From: Cyanobium sp. Morenito 9A2
GTDB taxonomy: Bacteria > Cyanobacteriota > Cyanobacteriia > PCC-6307 > Cyanobiaceae
Reading direction: 5' to 3'
DNA: 64,000 nt
Assembly: GCF_024345575.1 (NCBI RefSeq)
Contig: NZ_JAGQBJ010000001.1
Span: forward strand, 496,001 to 560,000
Shown here: piece after piece, positions 9,515 through 19,190 of the stretch
Position numbering within the stretch: position 1 is the stretch's first letter
Layout: every line of letters starts with the position of its first letter
Made by a program: the position numbers and the translations under genes
Notes under the pieces: model-generated
The model's database searches: none
What the model was told of the DNA's origin: nothing
Seen by the model: the letters and a program-made list of their open reading frames with translations, nothing else

Positions 9515-9753
9515 GGCCTACGGGGGCTGGGTCCTCCATGGGGGTCGTTGCTCAGCTGAAGCCAACGCGAGCGGCTGTACAGACAACCCCAGACCTGCCT
9601 GTCCGCTCCGGGCCCCAACGCCGTTGCGGACCCAACGCCCCCCCAGTCCCCGTCCCGTCGCGGATGACACCAAACACACTGCTTCTGGTGCCCTGCTTCG
9701 CTTGCACCCCCCACCAGTGGCGTTAGGGTGCCGCCACATCCACGCCGCCGCCC

Positions 9754-12090
9754 GTGACCCTGTCCGCCACGCCCCCCACCACGGCTGAGTTGACCCGCCT
9801 GGCGGGCCTGGTGGACCCGGATTTCCCGGTCACCGCCCCGGCGGCGAACCCGGTGTTTTATCGCACCTACAGCCGCAAGACCCCCAGCGGCCGCGAGAGC
9901 TGGCACCAGGTGAGCGAGCGCAACCTCGAGGGCCTGCGCAAGCTCGGCGATCTCAACGCCGATGAGGTGGCGTTGCTGCGGCGCATGCAGCAGCGTCAGA
10001 AGGCCCTGCCCTCGGGCCGCTGGCTGTGGATCGGCGGCACCGAGTGGATCGAGCAGCCCCACAACTTCTCCGGCGCCTACAACTGCACCTCCACCAACCT
10101 GATCGACTGGGAAGCCTTTGCCCTGATGATGGATCTGGCGATGATGGGCTGCGGCACCGGCGCCATCATTGAGCCGCGGCTGATCGAGCGCCTGCCGGCG
10201 GTGCGCAACCAGCTGGTGATCACCGGCGTCACCGACATCGGCGCCACTCCGGCGCAGCTGCGCCAGGACGCCACCACCCACCGGATCGACGGCCAGCGCG
10301 TCGCCATCAAGGTGGGCGACACCCGCGGTGGCTGGGTGGAGAGCTACCGGCTGCTGCTGGAGCTCTGCAGCGACGAGCGCTTTGACGCCGGCGCGCCGAT
10401 CGAGGTGAGTGTGGATCTCTCCGATGTGCGCCCGGTGGGGGAAACCCTCAAGGGCTTCGGCGGCATGGCCAACCCGGTGAAACTCAAAGACCTCTACGGC
10501 CGCGTCGCCAGCCTGCTCAACAAGGCGATCGGCCGCCAGCTCACCTCCGTGGAGTGCTGCCTGCTGATCGATGAAGCCGCCGTCACGATCGTGGCCGGCA
10601 ACATCCGCCGCAGCGCCGGCATGCGCCAGTTCGCGGCCGATGACACCGCCGCCTCCAGCGCCAAGGACAACCTCTGGCAGCAGGACAGCGAGGGCAACTG
10701 GCGCATTGACCCGGAGCGCGATGCGTTGCGCATGGCCAACCACACCAGGGTGTTCCACACCCGCCCGGACCGCGAGACGGTGCTCCAGGCGGTGATCAAG
10801 CAGTTCCAGTCGGGGGAAGGGGCGATTCAGTTCGCCCCCGAGGCGATCGCCCGCTCCAACGCCGATCTGCTCTCCACCGCCGAGCTGCGCAGTGAATTCA
10901 TCGACCTCTATGTGGACCAGGGGCGCGAGGAGGCCGGCCGCTGGTTGCAGCTCAACCATCCAGAGATCACCGATGCCGAGCTGGAGCACCGGCTCAACCG
11001 CTACGGCCTCAACCCCTGCGGCGAGATCCTCGGCGCCGACTTCCACTGCAACCTGGCTGAGATCCACCTCAACCAGATCGATCCTGCCGATCTGCAGGCC
11101 CAGGAGGATGCCTTCCGCGCCGCCGGTCTGGCGGTGGCCTGCCTGCTCAACCACCGCTTCGAGGTGGAGCGCTACCGCCAGAGCCGCGCCTGGGATCCGA
11201 TCGTGGGGGTGAGCTTCACCGGCCTGTTCGACTTCTTCGTGCACGCCTTCGGTACCCCCTGGCTGAAGTGGTGGGAGGCGGGTCGTCCAGGTACCCCTGA
11301 GGGCGAATCGTTCAAGGCACGCGAGGCTGCCTTCCTCTCGCGCTGGAAGACCTTCGTGAACGAGGCGGTGTGGGACTACTGCGACCGCCACGGCCTGCGC
11401 CGTCCCAACCGCTGCACCACCGTGCAGCCCGCCGGCACCAAGAGCCTGCTCACCGGTGCCTCCCCCGGCTGGCACCCCCCCAAGGCCCAGCGCTTCATTC
11501 GCCGCATCACCTTCCGCAAGAACGATCCGGTGGCCCTGGCCTGCCTCGACTACGGCTATTCGATCGTGCCCTCGCAATCCGACAAAGATGAGAACGGCCG
11601 GCTGCTGGATGATCCCTTCGATCCCCGCTGCACCGAGTGGCTGGTGGAGATCCCCACTGAGGTGAGCTGGGCCAACATCCCCGGCGCCGATGCGGTGGAG
11701 ATCAACAACTTCTCGGCCCTGGCCCAGTTCGACTTCTACATGCAGGTGCAGAAGCACTACACCGCCCACAACACCTCCGCCACCGTGGAGTTTCGCGAGA
11801 GCGAGATCGAGCCTTTGGCCGACGCCATCCACAGGGCGATCGATGACGGCGAGGGCTACATCTCCGCCGCCCTGCTGGCGCGCTTCGATGCCAACGCCAC
11901 CTTCCCGCGCCTGCCGTTTGAGCCGATCGATCACAGCACTTACCTGCGCCTGCTGGAGGAGGTCAAGGACCGCCGCCAGGGCGACGACTTCTTCGAAGCC
12001 CTGCAGCGCTACGACGGCGCCGAGCTGATGGAGGCCGGTCCCGCCGGCTGTGACTCCGACAAGTGCCTGTTGCCCCTGGCCAAGCCCTGA
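9754..12090 (+). CDS. nrdJ: Adenosylcobalamin-dependent (class II) ribonucleoside-triphosphate reductase
   Basis: A 778-residue monomeric class II ribonucleotide reductase of the Lactobacillus RTPR type, reducing NTPs to dNTPs with coenzyme B12. Active-site features are Cys111 in GAYNCTSTNL and the radical-site loop NPCGEILG with Cys422 and Glu424. Cys432 (DFHCNLAE) and a C-terminal redox pair Cys766-x4-Cys771 complete the set. It starts at GTG 9754; homology begins soon after. This is the usual aerobic RNR of picocyanobacteria, making DNA synthesis depend on B12. No cobalamin riboswitch was recognised in the 240 bases upstream. A tRNA-Ser follows. Confidence 0.95.
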   Translation: MTLSATPPTTAELTRLAGLVDPDFPVTAPAANPVFYRTYSRKTPSGRESWHQVSERNLEGLRKLGDLNADEVALLRRMQQRQKALPSGRWLWIGGTEWIEQPHNFSGAYNCTSTNLIDWEAFALMMDLAMMGCGTGAIIEPRLIERLPAVRNQLVITGVTDIGATPAQLRQDATTHRIDGQRVAIKVGDTRGGWVESYRLLLELCSDERFDAGAPIEVSVDLSDVRPVGETLKGFGGMANPVKLKDLYGRVASLLNKAIGRQLTSVECCLLIDEAAVTIVAGNIRRSAGMRQFAADDTAASSAKDNLWQQDSEGNWRIDPERDALRMANHTRVFHTRPDRETVLQAVIKQFQSGEGAIQFAPEAIARSNADLLSTAELRSEFIDLYVDQGREEAGRWLQLNHPEITDAELEHRLNRYGLNPCGEILGADFHCNLAEIHLNQIDPADLQAQEDAFRAAGLAVACLLNHRFEVERYRQSRAWDPIVGVSFTGLFDFFVHAFGTPWLKWWEAGRPGTPEGESFKAREAAFLSRWKTFVNEAVWDYCDRHGLRRPNRCTTVQPAGTKSLLTGASPGWHPPKAQRFIRRITFRKNDPVALACLDYGYSIVPSQSDKDENGRLLDDPFDPRCTEWLVEIPTEVSWANIPGADAVEINNFSALAQFDFYMQVQKHYTAHNTSATVEFRESEIEPLADAIHRAIDDGEGYISAALLARFDANATFPRLPFEPIDHSTYLRLLEEVKDRRQGDDFFEALQRYDGAELMEAGPAGCDSDKCLLPLAKP

Positions 12091-12155
12091 CGGGCCAGGG
12101 GGCTCGCCAGAAGGGGTTCCGTGGGACCATGGTGAAGGCCCCCCAGGGGCACCAG

Positions 12156-12240
12156 GGAGAGGTGGTCGAGTGGTTGATGGCTCTGGTCTTGAAAACCAGC
12201 GAAGCGAAAGCTTCCGTGGGTTCGAATCCCACCCTCTCCG
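12156..12240 (+). tRNA. tRNA-Ser(TGA)
   Basis: An 85-nt class II tRNA with a long variable arm. The acceptor stem pairs 12156-12162 (GGAGAGG) with 12233-12239 (CCTCTCC). The anticodon loop is CTTGAAA with anticodon TGA. The T-arm GTGGGTTCGAATCCCAC is canonical. CCA is not encoded. The 3' half from 12194 is duplicated perfectly at 21086-21134, so this gene appears to have been the attachment site of the following island. Confidence 0.95.
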
Positions 12241-12242
12241 TT
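12194..12242 (+). repeat. 49-bp direct repeat, att-site copy within tRNA-Ser
   Basis: From the anticodon stem of tRNA-Ser through its 3' end plus two bases, identical base for base to 21086-21134. Integrases of the tyrosine family commonly use tRNA 3' ends like this, leaving the intact tRNA at one end and a fragment at the other. This copy is the intact-tRNA side. Confidence 0.85.
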
Positions 12243-12260
12243 TCCGCTTCCGCTCCAAAC

Positions 12261-12283
12261 CCCAGGCCCAGCCTGGGTTTTTT
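12261..12283 (+). terminator. Rho-independent terminator of tRNA-Ser
   Basis: Stem CCCAGGC (12261-12267) with GCCTGGG (12271-12277), a three-base loop and a run of six T. It lies 20 bases after the tRNA. Confidence 0.8.
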
Positions 12284-12546
12284 ATGGCATGGCTTCTGTT
12301 CGTTCCCCTGGGCTCTAGGCGCCTTCCGCCCTTTTGGGCATGATTTAAGTCCAAATCAGGCCATGGATCAGGTCTTGGGTCAGGCCATCTCAGCGGCTAA
12401 GGAACTTCTGAAAGCCCACCTCGCTCTGAGCAGCTTGAGCACCGAAGTCAGCCAGAATTCAGCCCAGGGCTTGGGTCCACGTCGGGCAGGCAAGGTGGTT
12501 TTTGGCAAACTCTTCCTACACTTCTTCAAGCACAGTCCTCTGTGGC
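12284..12546 (+). other. Left end of island, possible short ORF
   Basis: The region between the tRNA terminator and the TIGR03032 gene. An ATG at 12363 opens a 74-residue frame (MDQVLGQAISAAKELLKAH, continuing to 12587) that looks protein-like in its first half but overlaps the end of the opposite gene. It could be a remnant of a longer gene. No integrase was found here. Confidence 0.25.
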
Positions 12547-13593
12547 TCACTCCTCAATCGAGATCAACCTGCGGATCTCCTCGCTGAGGAAGCCCACCAG
12601 GCTGGGGTTGCGGGCGCGGGGGAGGGTGATCACGTCGTAAAGCTCATCGACGAGGCCCTCAAAACGCACCCAGTGGACGGCATCACCGGAGCGCAGGTCA
12701 ACGACCTGGATGCCGCAGCGGGCCTCCACGTCGCGCTGGGCCAGGGCGTCATCGAGGGGCAGGCCGGAGAAGGTTTTGTTGTGGCGGGGCTTGGAGGTGC
12801 CGAGCAGGGCGTAATCACCGTGGAAGGCCACGCCGCGCAGGTAGCCGGCGCAGAAGGTGAGCGGCTGAAAGCTCCCCGTTGAGAGATCGATATGGCCGAA
12901 TTCGCCGGTGCCCGAATTGCAGAGCCACAGCCGCCCTTGATACCAGCGGGGTGAATGGGGCATCGAGAGGCCGGTGGCGATGGTCTCGTTGCTGGCCACA
13001 TCGATCAGCACCCCGCCAGCCGAGCGGCGCTCGCGCCAGCCATCGGCCGCATCGGAGCTGCTCACGGCGGTGACATAGGCGGGCTGGCCGTCGCGCATGG
13101 CCAGGCCATTGAGATGGCAGCGGTCTTCTGCGGCGAGGCGGGAGATGAACGGTGGCTGCCAGAGGGGGCGGAAGCTATGGGTGTCGCTGGTGGTGGCGAG
13201 GCAGGAGAACAGCGTGTTCACAAACACCAGATGACCAGCCGCGTCCACGGCCATGTCGTGGATGTCGCAGTCGCCGGTGGTGATGCCGAGCTGGGGCACA
13301 TAGAGACGGTCATAGCCGTCTTGGAGTTGACCGGGGCCGAGGATATTTTCAAAGCGCCAGATCTGGTAAAGGCTGCTGAGGAAGAAGCCGTTGCCATCGG
13401 CGCTGGGGCAGAGGCCCATGCAGCGGTTGAAGGTGCGCTCAAAGACCGATAGTTCGCCGTTGGCCTTGAGCCCGAGGCTGAACAGCTTGCCGATCTGGTA
13501 GGTGGAGAAGGCGATCGAGAGCTTTTGATCGGCGAGCCAGGAGAGGAACTGCCGGGAGGTGGTGATCTCAAAGGCCGGTTGGGCGGCGGTCAT
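12547..13593 (-). CDS. TIGR03032 (DUF4915) family protein
   Basis: A 348-residue protein of the TIGR03032 family, predicted beta-propeller-like. Recognisable family stretches are FERTFNRCMGL, DIHDMAVDAAGHLVFVNTLFSCLA, HLNGLAMRDGQPAYVTA and SMPHSPRWYQGRLWLCNSGTGE. Function is unknown; members often sit next to TPR glycosyltransferases and large repeat proteins, as here. No signal peptide. It begins with ATG 13593 and lies 45 bases downstream of the TPR/GT41 gene on the same strand, suggesting co-transcription. Confidence 0.82.
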   Translation of the reverse strand: MTAAQPAFEITTSRQFLSWLADQKLSIAFSTYQIGKLFSLGLKANGELSVFERTFNRCMGLCPSADGNGFFLSSLYQIWRFENILGPGQLQDGYDRLYVPQLGITTGDCDIHDMAVDAAGHLVFVNTLFSCLATTSDTHSFRPLWQPPFISRLAAEDRCHLNGLAMRDGQPAYVTAVSSSDAADGWRERRSAGGVLIDVASNETIATGLSMPHSPRWYQGRLWLCNSGTGEFGHIDLSTGSFQPLTFCAGYLRGVAFHGDYALLGTSKPRHNKTFSGLPLDDALAQRDVEARCGIQVVDLRSGDAVHWVRFEGLVDELYDVITLPRARNPSLVGFLSEEIRRLISIEE

Positions 13594-13638
13594 GGCTTGA
13601 TGTGGGGAGGAGCTGGCAGCTGGGGATTGGTTTGAGTT

Positions 13639-15849
13639 TCAGGCCAGCAACAGGCGGCAGCGATCGCTGTTGCAGTGGCTCTGCCACATGCGTCGCAGCC
13701 CATTCTGAAAGCCAGCGGTGTAGCGCTCGGGATCAGAAAGGCCTGAGGCTGCCATCTGCTGGCGCAGCTCAGTGCGGCCCTGACGCAGGGTGGAGAGCTG
13801 CTCGGCTAGCTCGCGGGCGATGACGCGGTAGTGCTCATCGCTGGCGGCAAGCCACTCGGGTTTGCCCAGGGCGGTGAGAAAGCTGGCGCCCATGCGCGAA
13901 ACAAAATTGCCGCCGGCAAGGGTGATCACGGGCACACCCATCCAGAGGGCCTGGAGGGTGGTGGTGCCTCCGTTGTAGGGGGTGGGATCAAGGGCGATGT
14001 CGATGGCGCCGTAGCGCTGCATCATCAGTTCAAGCCCCTCTGGCCCCTCGAAGCGCAGCCGATCGGAGCTGATGCCCTGCTCGGCAAACAGCCCTTGAAA
14101 GCGCTCGATCACGGAGGCTTCTGCGAGGGAGGGTGCCTTGAGCAACAGCAGGGCGCCTGGCAGATCACGCAGCACGGATGCCCAGAGGGCAATGGTGCGG
14201 GGCGAGAGCTTCATGATGTTGTTGAACGACCCAAAGACCAAAGGCGCATCGGCAGGACGTGGCGGCGGCAAGGGGTAGTCATCGACAGGGCACCAGCAGA
14301 AAACGCTGCCCGGCAGCTGGGCGATGCCTTCTGAAAACAGATGGGCGTGTTCGGCCGGCGAAACGACGGCATCGCCGATCAGCCAGTCGATGCGCGCGAG
14401 CCCAGTGGAGTGGGGGTAGCCAAGGAAGCTGGCCTGCACCGGCGCGGCGCGCAGGGCGAAGACACCGAGGCGATGGCTGGAGGTGTGGCCGGCCAGATCA
14501 ATCAGCACATCGATCTGTTGATCAGCGATGCGCTGCTGCAGGGCCTGATCATCGAGCTGGCCGGCCTCGATCCAGTGGGCTGAGGCGTTACGGGCCCGCA
14601 CGGTGTATTCGTCGTGCATGCTGCCGGTGTGGAACACCGTGACCGGGAACTGCTGCGGGTCGAGCCGCTCCAGCAGGGGAAGCATGAACAGGTTCACCGG
14701 GTGCTGGCGGTGGAAATCACCTGACACCAGGCCGATGCGCAGGGGCCGCTCGGGATCGCGCTCGTTCGGGAAGCTGGTGGTGGGGATCACGGCCGCCTCG
14801 ATCGGTGCGCAGAGCTGGCGGTGCAGATCAGTGATCTGCTCGGGGCTGCGGTCGTCGACATAGAGCGACGCCATGGCGATCGAGGAGGCCAGCCGCGAGC
14901 CCGGATCATTCAGCTCGGCGTAGTGGGCCTCCACAGCGGCCAGGTGGGCACGGGCATCCCCCCGGCGGCCGGGCAGGGCGTTCAGCAGATAGCGGACGTC
15001 GCCGTTGGCTGGATCCAACTCCAGGATCCGGTTGCAGAGGGTCTCGGATTCGCTGAGGTTGTAGACCTCCCAGTGCAGGCGGGCGAGGGCCTCGAGGGTG
15101 GGGATCTCAGCGGGTGCGAGTTCTCGGGCGCGCTGCAGCACGGCGATCGCTTCTTGCCAATAGTTGTGCTGGTAGACGCGCTGGGCGAGCAGGCGCAAAA
15201 AGGCCGTGTTGCTGGAGCTCGACGCCCGCGTGAAGGCCAGCTCAGCGGCGGGACGGTTGCCGGCGCGTAGCAGGGCTTCTCCGAGGTAGAGCATCGAACC
15301 GTGGCGCATCGGCCGCAGATCAACAAGCTGGGCGAGAACGACGGTGGCGCCCTGGTGATCGCCTCCTTGCAGGCGCCAGAAGCCGAGCCAGTGGAGCGAT
15401 TCACCGGCGATCGGTTCGAGCTGCCGGGCCTGGTTGATGGGGCTCTCTGCCTGGCCGTTGAGGGTCTCAGCGTCGCGTAGGCGTGCCAGATACAGCCAAC
15501 TGAGCCAGTCGCCCTGGCCCTCATCCAGCCAGCTCTGCAGTTGGTGGGCCCACAGGTTGGCAGCGTTGCTGGAGGGGTGGAGCAGCAGGGCCTCGCTGGC
15601 GGCATCGCCCTGGGGCGTTGCATCCACAGGCACCAATGTCGTTGTGTTCGGGAGTTGAGCGGCGAGATCAGGTCGCAGCCGCCGCAGTTGCCGGGCGGCA
15701 TAGGCCTGTTGGGGGAGCAGGTCAGCACTGGCGTAGTGCTGAGCCAGCTGAAGCCAGAGCGCGGCATCAGCAGGTGTCTTCTGCAGCTCTCGCCAGAGTG
15801 CCGAGATGGCCTGTGCCGCAGGGTTGCTCACCTCTGGATCAACGCCCAA
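13639..15849 (-). CDS. TPR protein with GT41 (O-GlcNAc transferase/SPINDLY-like) glycosyltransferase domain
   Basis: A 736-residue protein. The first 340 residues are TPR-like helical repeats. The rest is a family 41 glycosyltransferase of the SPINDLY/OGT type, with LRIGLVSGDFHRQHPVN, DVLIDLAGHTSSHRLGVFALR, APVQASFLGYPHSTGL, FGSFNNIMKLSPRTIALWA and DPTPYNGGTTTLQALWMGVPVIT. These enzymes transfer a sugar from a nucleotide donor to Ser/Thr of proteins, and the TPRs bind the acceptor. Adjacency to a giant surface protein suggests that protein as target (inference). The start is TTG 15849 or GTG 15831. Confidence 0.88.
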   Translation of the reverse strand: MGVDPEVSNPAAQAISALWRELQKTPADAALWLQLAQHYASADLLPQQAYAARQLRRLRPDLAAQLPNTTTLVPVDATPQGDAASEALLLHPSSNAANLWAHQLQSWLDEGQGDWLSWLYLARLRDAETLNGQAESPINQARQLEPIAGESLHWLGFWRLQGGDHQGATVVLAQLVDLRPMRHGSMLYLGEALLRAGNRPAAELAFTRASSSSNTAFLRLLAQRVYQHNYWQEAIAVLQRARELAPAEIPTLEALARLHWEVYNLSESETLCNRILELDPANGDVRYLLNALPGRRGDARAHLAAVEAHYAELNDPGSRLASSIAMASLYVDDRSPEQITDLHRQLCAPIEAAVIPTTSFPNERDPERPLRIGLVSGDFHRQHPVNLFMLPLLERLDPQQFPVTVFHTGSMHDEYTVRARNASAHWIEAGQLDDQALQQRIADQQIDVLIDLAGHTSSHRLGVFALRAAPVQASFLGYPHSTGLARIDWLIGDAVVSPAEHAHLFSEGIAQLPGSVFCWCPVDDYPLPPPRPADAPLVFGSFNNIMKLSPRTIALWASVLRDLPGALLLLKAPSLAEASVIERFQGLFAEQGISSDRLRFEGPEGLELMMQRYGAIDIALDPTPYNGGTTTLQALWMGVPVITLAGGNFVSRMGASFLTALGKPEWLAASDEHYRVIARELAEQLSTLRQGRTELRQQMAASGLSDPERYTAGFQNGLRRMWQSHCNSDRCRLLLA

Positions 15850-16594
15850 CGGCCATCAGGAGACCAACGCCCACTCAGAGATAGTCATAGGCCCGGCAAT
15901 ACACCAAAACGGCTGATGTCAGAGTCAATGATGAGCTGGTAGAGGCCATTGCTGCTGTTGAAGACGTTGTAGGCACCGCCGATTCCATTAATACTGCCTG
16001 CGTTCGTCCAGCTGCCGTCACCCATGGTGAGGCTGTCGCCGGTATTGCCGGTGATCAGCAGCTGATGGCGCTGCTCGGTGGCGTTGAGGCTGTAGGTGCC
16101 GTTCGAGAAGCCCAGGCCTGATGCCGTGCTGGTGTTGAGCCAGTTGAAGCCCGTGAGATCGCGGATGTCGGCAAGCCCCAGGGAGAGGGAATGATTGCCG
16201 CTGCCGGTGAGATCAAAGGCCTCGATCGAGCTGAGGCGCGAGGAGTTGTTGGTGTTGGAGGCCGATTGATTGGCGACGGCAGCGAGGTTGAAGGCGAGGC
16301 CCGAGCCATCGAAGGCGATGGTGTCGAAGCCAGTGCCGCCATCGACGCGGGCGAGCTGGCTGGTGTTGCCGCCTAAGCCGAAGGGATTGCTTAGGGCGGT
16401 GAGGTTGGAGGCATTCAGGATGAAGCGATCATTGCCGCTGCCGCCATAAAGCACATCAGCGCCGCCAGCGCCGGTAATGCTGTCGTTGCCGGCATTACCA
16501 ACAAAGGTTTCAGCGTCGGTGGTGCCAAGCTTGGCGTCGTCGCCGGTGGTGCCCACCCAGTCGACGGCGGTCTGCGAGAAGACACCGGTGGTGG

Positions 16595-17855
16595 AGCCAA
16601 AGATCACATAGCTGCGGCCGGCGTTGGCGCCAGCGGCTGGATCACTGAAGTTGGCGCCAACGATGAGATCAGCGAGGCCATCGCCGTTGACATCGCCGGC
16701 ACTGGCCACGCTCCTGCCGCTGTAGTCAGAAGCGCACTGGCCATTGATGACGAAGCCGCCAGTGCCTGCGGCGATGGCGGAGAGATCAATGGCTGAGGTG
16801 CCGGTTTTTCCAAAGACCACATAGCTGCGGCCGGCGTCGCTGCCAGCGGCTGGATCACTGCTGAAGGCGCCAACGATGAGATCAGCGAGGCCATCGCCGT
16901 TGACATCGCCGGCACTGGCCACACTGAAGCCGCTTTGGTCGTAAGCGCACTGGCCATTGATGACGAAGCCGCCGGACCCTGCGGCGATGGCGGAGAGATC
17001 AATGGCTGAGGTGCCGGTTTTTCCAAAGACCACATAGCTGAGACCGGCGTCGGTGCCAGCGGCCCGATCACTGAAGTTGGCGCCAACGATGAGATCAGCG
17101 AGGCCATCGCCGTTGACATCGCCGGCACTGGCCACGCTGCGGCCGCTGTAGTCGTAAGCGCACTGTCCATGGATGACGAAGCCGCCTGCGCCTGCGGCGA
17201 TGGCGGAGAGATCAATGGCTGAGGTGCCGGTTTTTCCAAAGACCACATAGCTGCGGCCGGCGTCGCTGCCAGCGGCCGGATCGCCGCGGTAGGCGCCAAC
17301 GATGAGATCAGCGAGGCCATCGCCGTTGACATCGCCGGCAGTGGCCACACTGATGCCACTGCGGTCGTCAGCGACTTGGCCATTGATGACAAAGCCGCCA
17401 GTGCCTGCGGCAATGGCGGAGAGATTGATGGCTGTGGTGCCGGTTTTGCCAAAGACCACATAGCTGCGGCCGGTGTTGTAGCTAGCTGCCGAACCGCGGT
17501 CGGTACCAACGATGAGATCAGCGAGGCCATCGCCGTTGACATCGCCGGCACTGGCCACACTGTCGCCGCTTAAGTCGCCACCACATTGCCCATTGATGAC
17601 GAAGCCACCGCTGCCTGCGGCGATGGCGGAGAGATCAATCGCTGAGGTGCCGGTTTTTCCAAAGACCACATAGCTGCGGCCGGCGTAGTTGCCAGCGGCC
17701 GGATCGCTGAAGCTGGCGCCAACGATGAGATCAGCGAGGCCATCGCCGTTGACATCGCCGGCACTGGCCACACTGCTGCCGCTGAAGTCACTAGCGCCCT
17801 GGCCATTGATGACGAAGCCACCGCTGCCTGCGGCGATGGCGGAGAGATCAATGTG
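16595..17855 (-). repeat. Six tandem ~210-bp FG-GAP coding repeats
   Basis: Within the giant gene. Each unit encodes a start [18 protein letters not shown], a variable patch, the constant core [19 protein letters not shown], a second variable patch and [11 protein letters not shown]. The DNA is nearly identical between units outside the patches, indicating recent duplication or gene conversion. The Asp-rich core matches integrin-type calcium loops. Confidence 0.9.
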
Positions 17856-17863
17856 TAATGGTG

Positions 17864-19190
17864 AGGTATCAAGCGTGAACGTGCGGCTGGCGGAGGCCGG
17901 CCCGAGGTTTCCGGCGGCATCAGCGACGCGGGCGGTGATCGAATAGCTCGTGGCTGCTGTGGCCGGCAGCGTGGGTGTGTAGGACCAAGTGAGCAAGGTG
18001 TTGTTTACCGTGGCGCTGCCCAGCAGCGTGGAGCGATTGAAAATCCGCAGGGTTTCACCACTCACCAGCGCGGCAGAAAGGGTGCCAGTGATGGTGGGGG
18101 TAAGGTCATCGGTGCGGCCGCCGGGGGACACGCTGCCCACAAGGAGCCCGACGTTGTCGGCCACATCGGTGATCGCTGCGGTGGTGAGCGGCGCCGTGTT
18201 ATCAAGCGTGAACGTGCGGCTGGCGGAGGCCGGCCCGAGGTTTCCGGCGGCATCAGCGACGCGGGCGGTGATCAAATAGCTCGTGGCTGCTGTGGCGGGC
18301 AGCGTGGGTGTGTAGGACCAAGTGAGCAAGGTGTTGTTCACCGTGGCGCTGCCCAGCAGCGTGGAGCGATTGAAAATCCGCAGGGATTCGCCACTCACCA
18401 GCGCGGTAGAGAGGGTGCCAATGATGGTGGGGGTGAGGTCATCGGTGCGGCCGCCGGGGGACACGCTGCCCACAAGGAGTCCGACGGTGTCGGCCACATC
18501 GGTGATCGCTGCGGTGGTGACGGGCGCCGTGGTATCGAGCGTGAACGTGCGGCTGGCGGAGGCCGGCCCGAGGTTTCCGGCGGCATCAGCGACGCGGGCG
18601 TTGATCGAATAGCTCGTGGCTGCTGTGGCGGGCAGCGTGGGTGTGTAGGACCAAGTGAGCAAGGTGTTGTTCACCGTGGCGCTGCCCAGCAGCGTGGAGC
18701 GATTGAAAATCCGCAGGGTTTCACCACTCACCAGCGCGGCAGACAGGGTGCCAGTGATGGTGGGTGTGAGGTCATCGGTGCGGCCGCCGGGGGCCACGCT
18801 GCCCACAAGGAGCCCGACGTTGTCGGCCACATCGGTGATCGCTGCGGTGGTGAGCGGCGCCGTGGTATCGAGCGTGAACGTGCGGCTGGCGGAGGCCGGC
18901 CCGAGATTACCGGCGGCATCAGCGACGCGGGCGGTGATCGAATAGCTCGTGCCTGCTGTGGCCGGCAATGTGGGTGTGTAGCTCCAAGTGAGCGCGGCGT
19001 TGTTCACCGTGGCGCTGCCCAGCAGCGTGGAGCGATTGAAAATCCGCAGGGTTTCACCACTCACCAGCGCGGCAGAGAGGCTGCCAGTGATGGTGGGGGT
19101 GAGGTCATCGGTGCGGCCGCCTGGGGCAACCGTGCCCTGCCGCAGACCGATGTTGTCAGTGACATCGGTGATCGCTGTTGTAGTTAACAG
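17864..19190 (-). repeat. Four tandem 333-bp Ig-like coding repeats
   Basis: Within the giant gene. Units are exactly 111 codons apart and over most of their length almost identical in DNA. Each holds [54 protein letters not shown] and [19 protein letters not shown], typical of bacterial Ig-like adhesin domains. Confidence 0.9.

Noticed and set aside
9515-9753. Cobalamin riboswitch upstream of nrdJ
   Set aside because: I looked for the B12-box pattern and a structured leader and found neither; the 240 bases also overlap the start of the SRPBCC remnant.
9142-12354. 1070-codon open frame on the minus strand across nrdJ
   Set aside because: It is the antisense shadow of a GC-rich gene; its translation is low-complexity Gly/Ala/His-rich, while the plus strand encodes a full-length NrdJ with all active-site residues.
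16595-19190. Regular repeats resembling a CRISPR or satellite array
   Set aside because: Periods of 210 and 333 bp are multiples of three and encode protein modules; there are no short palindromic repeats with unique spacers. No CRISPR array was seen in the window.
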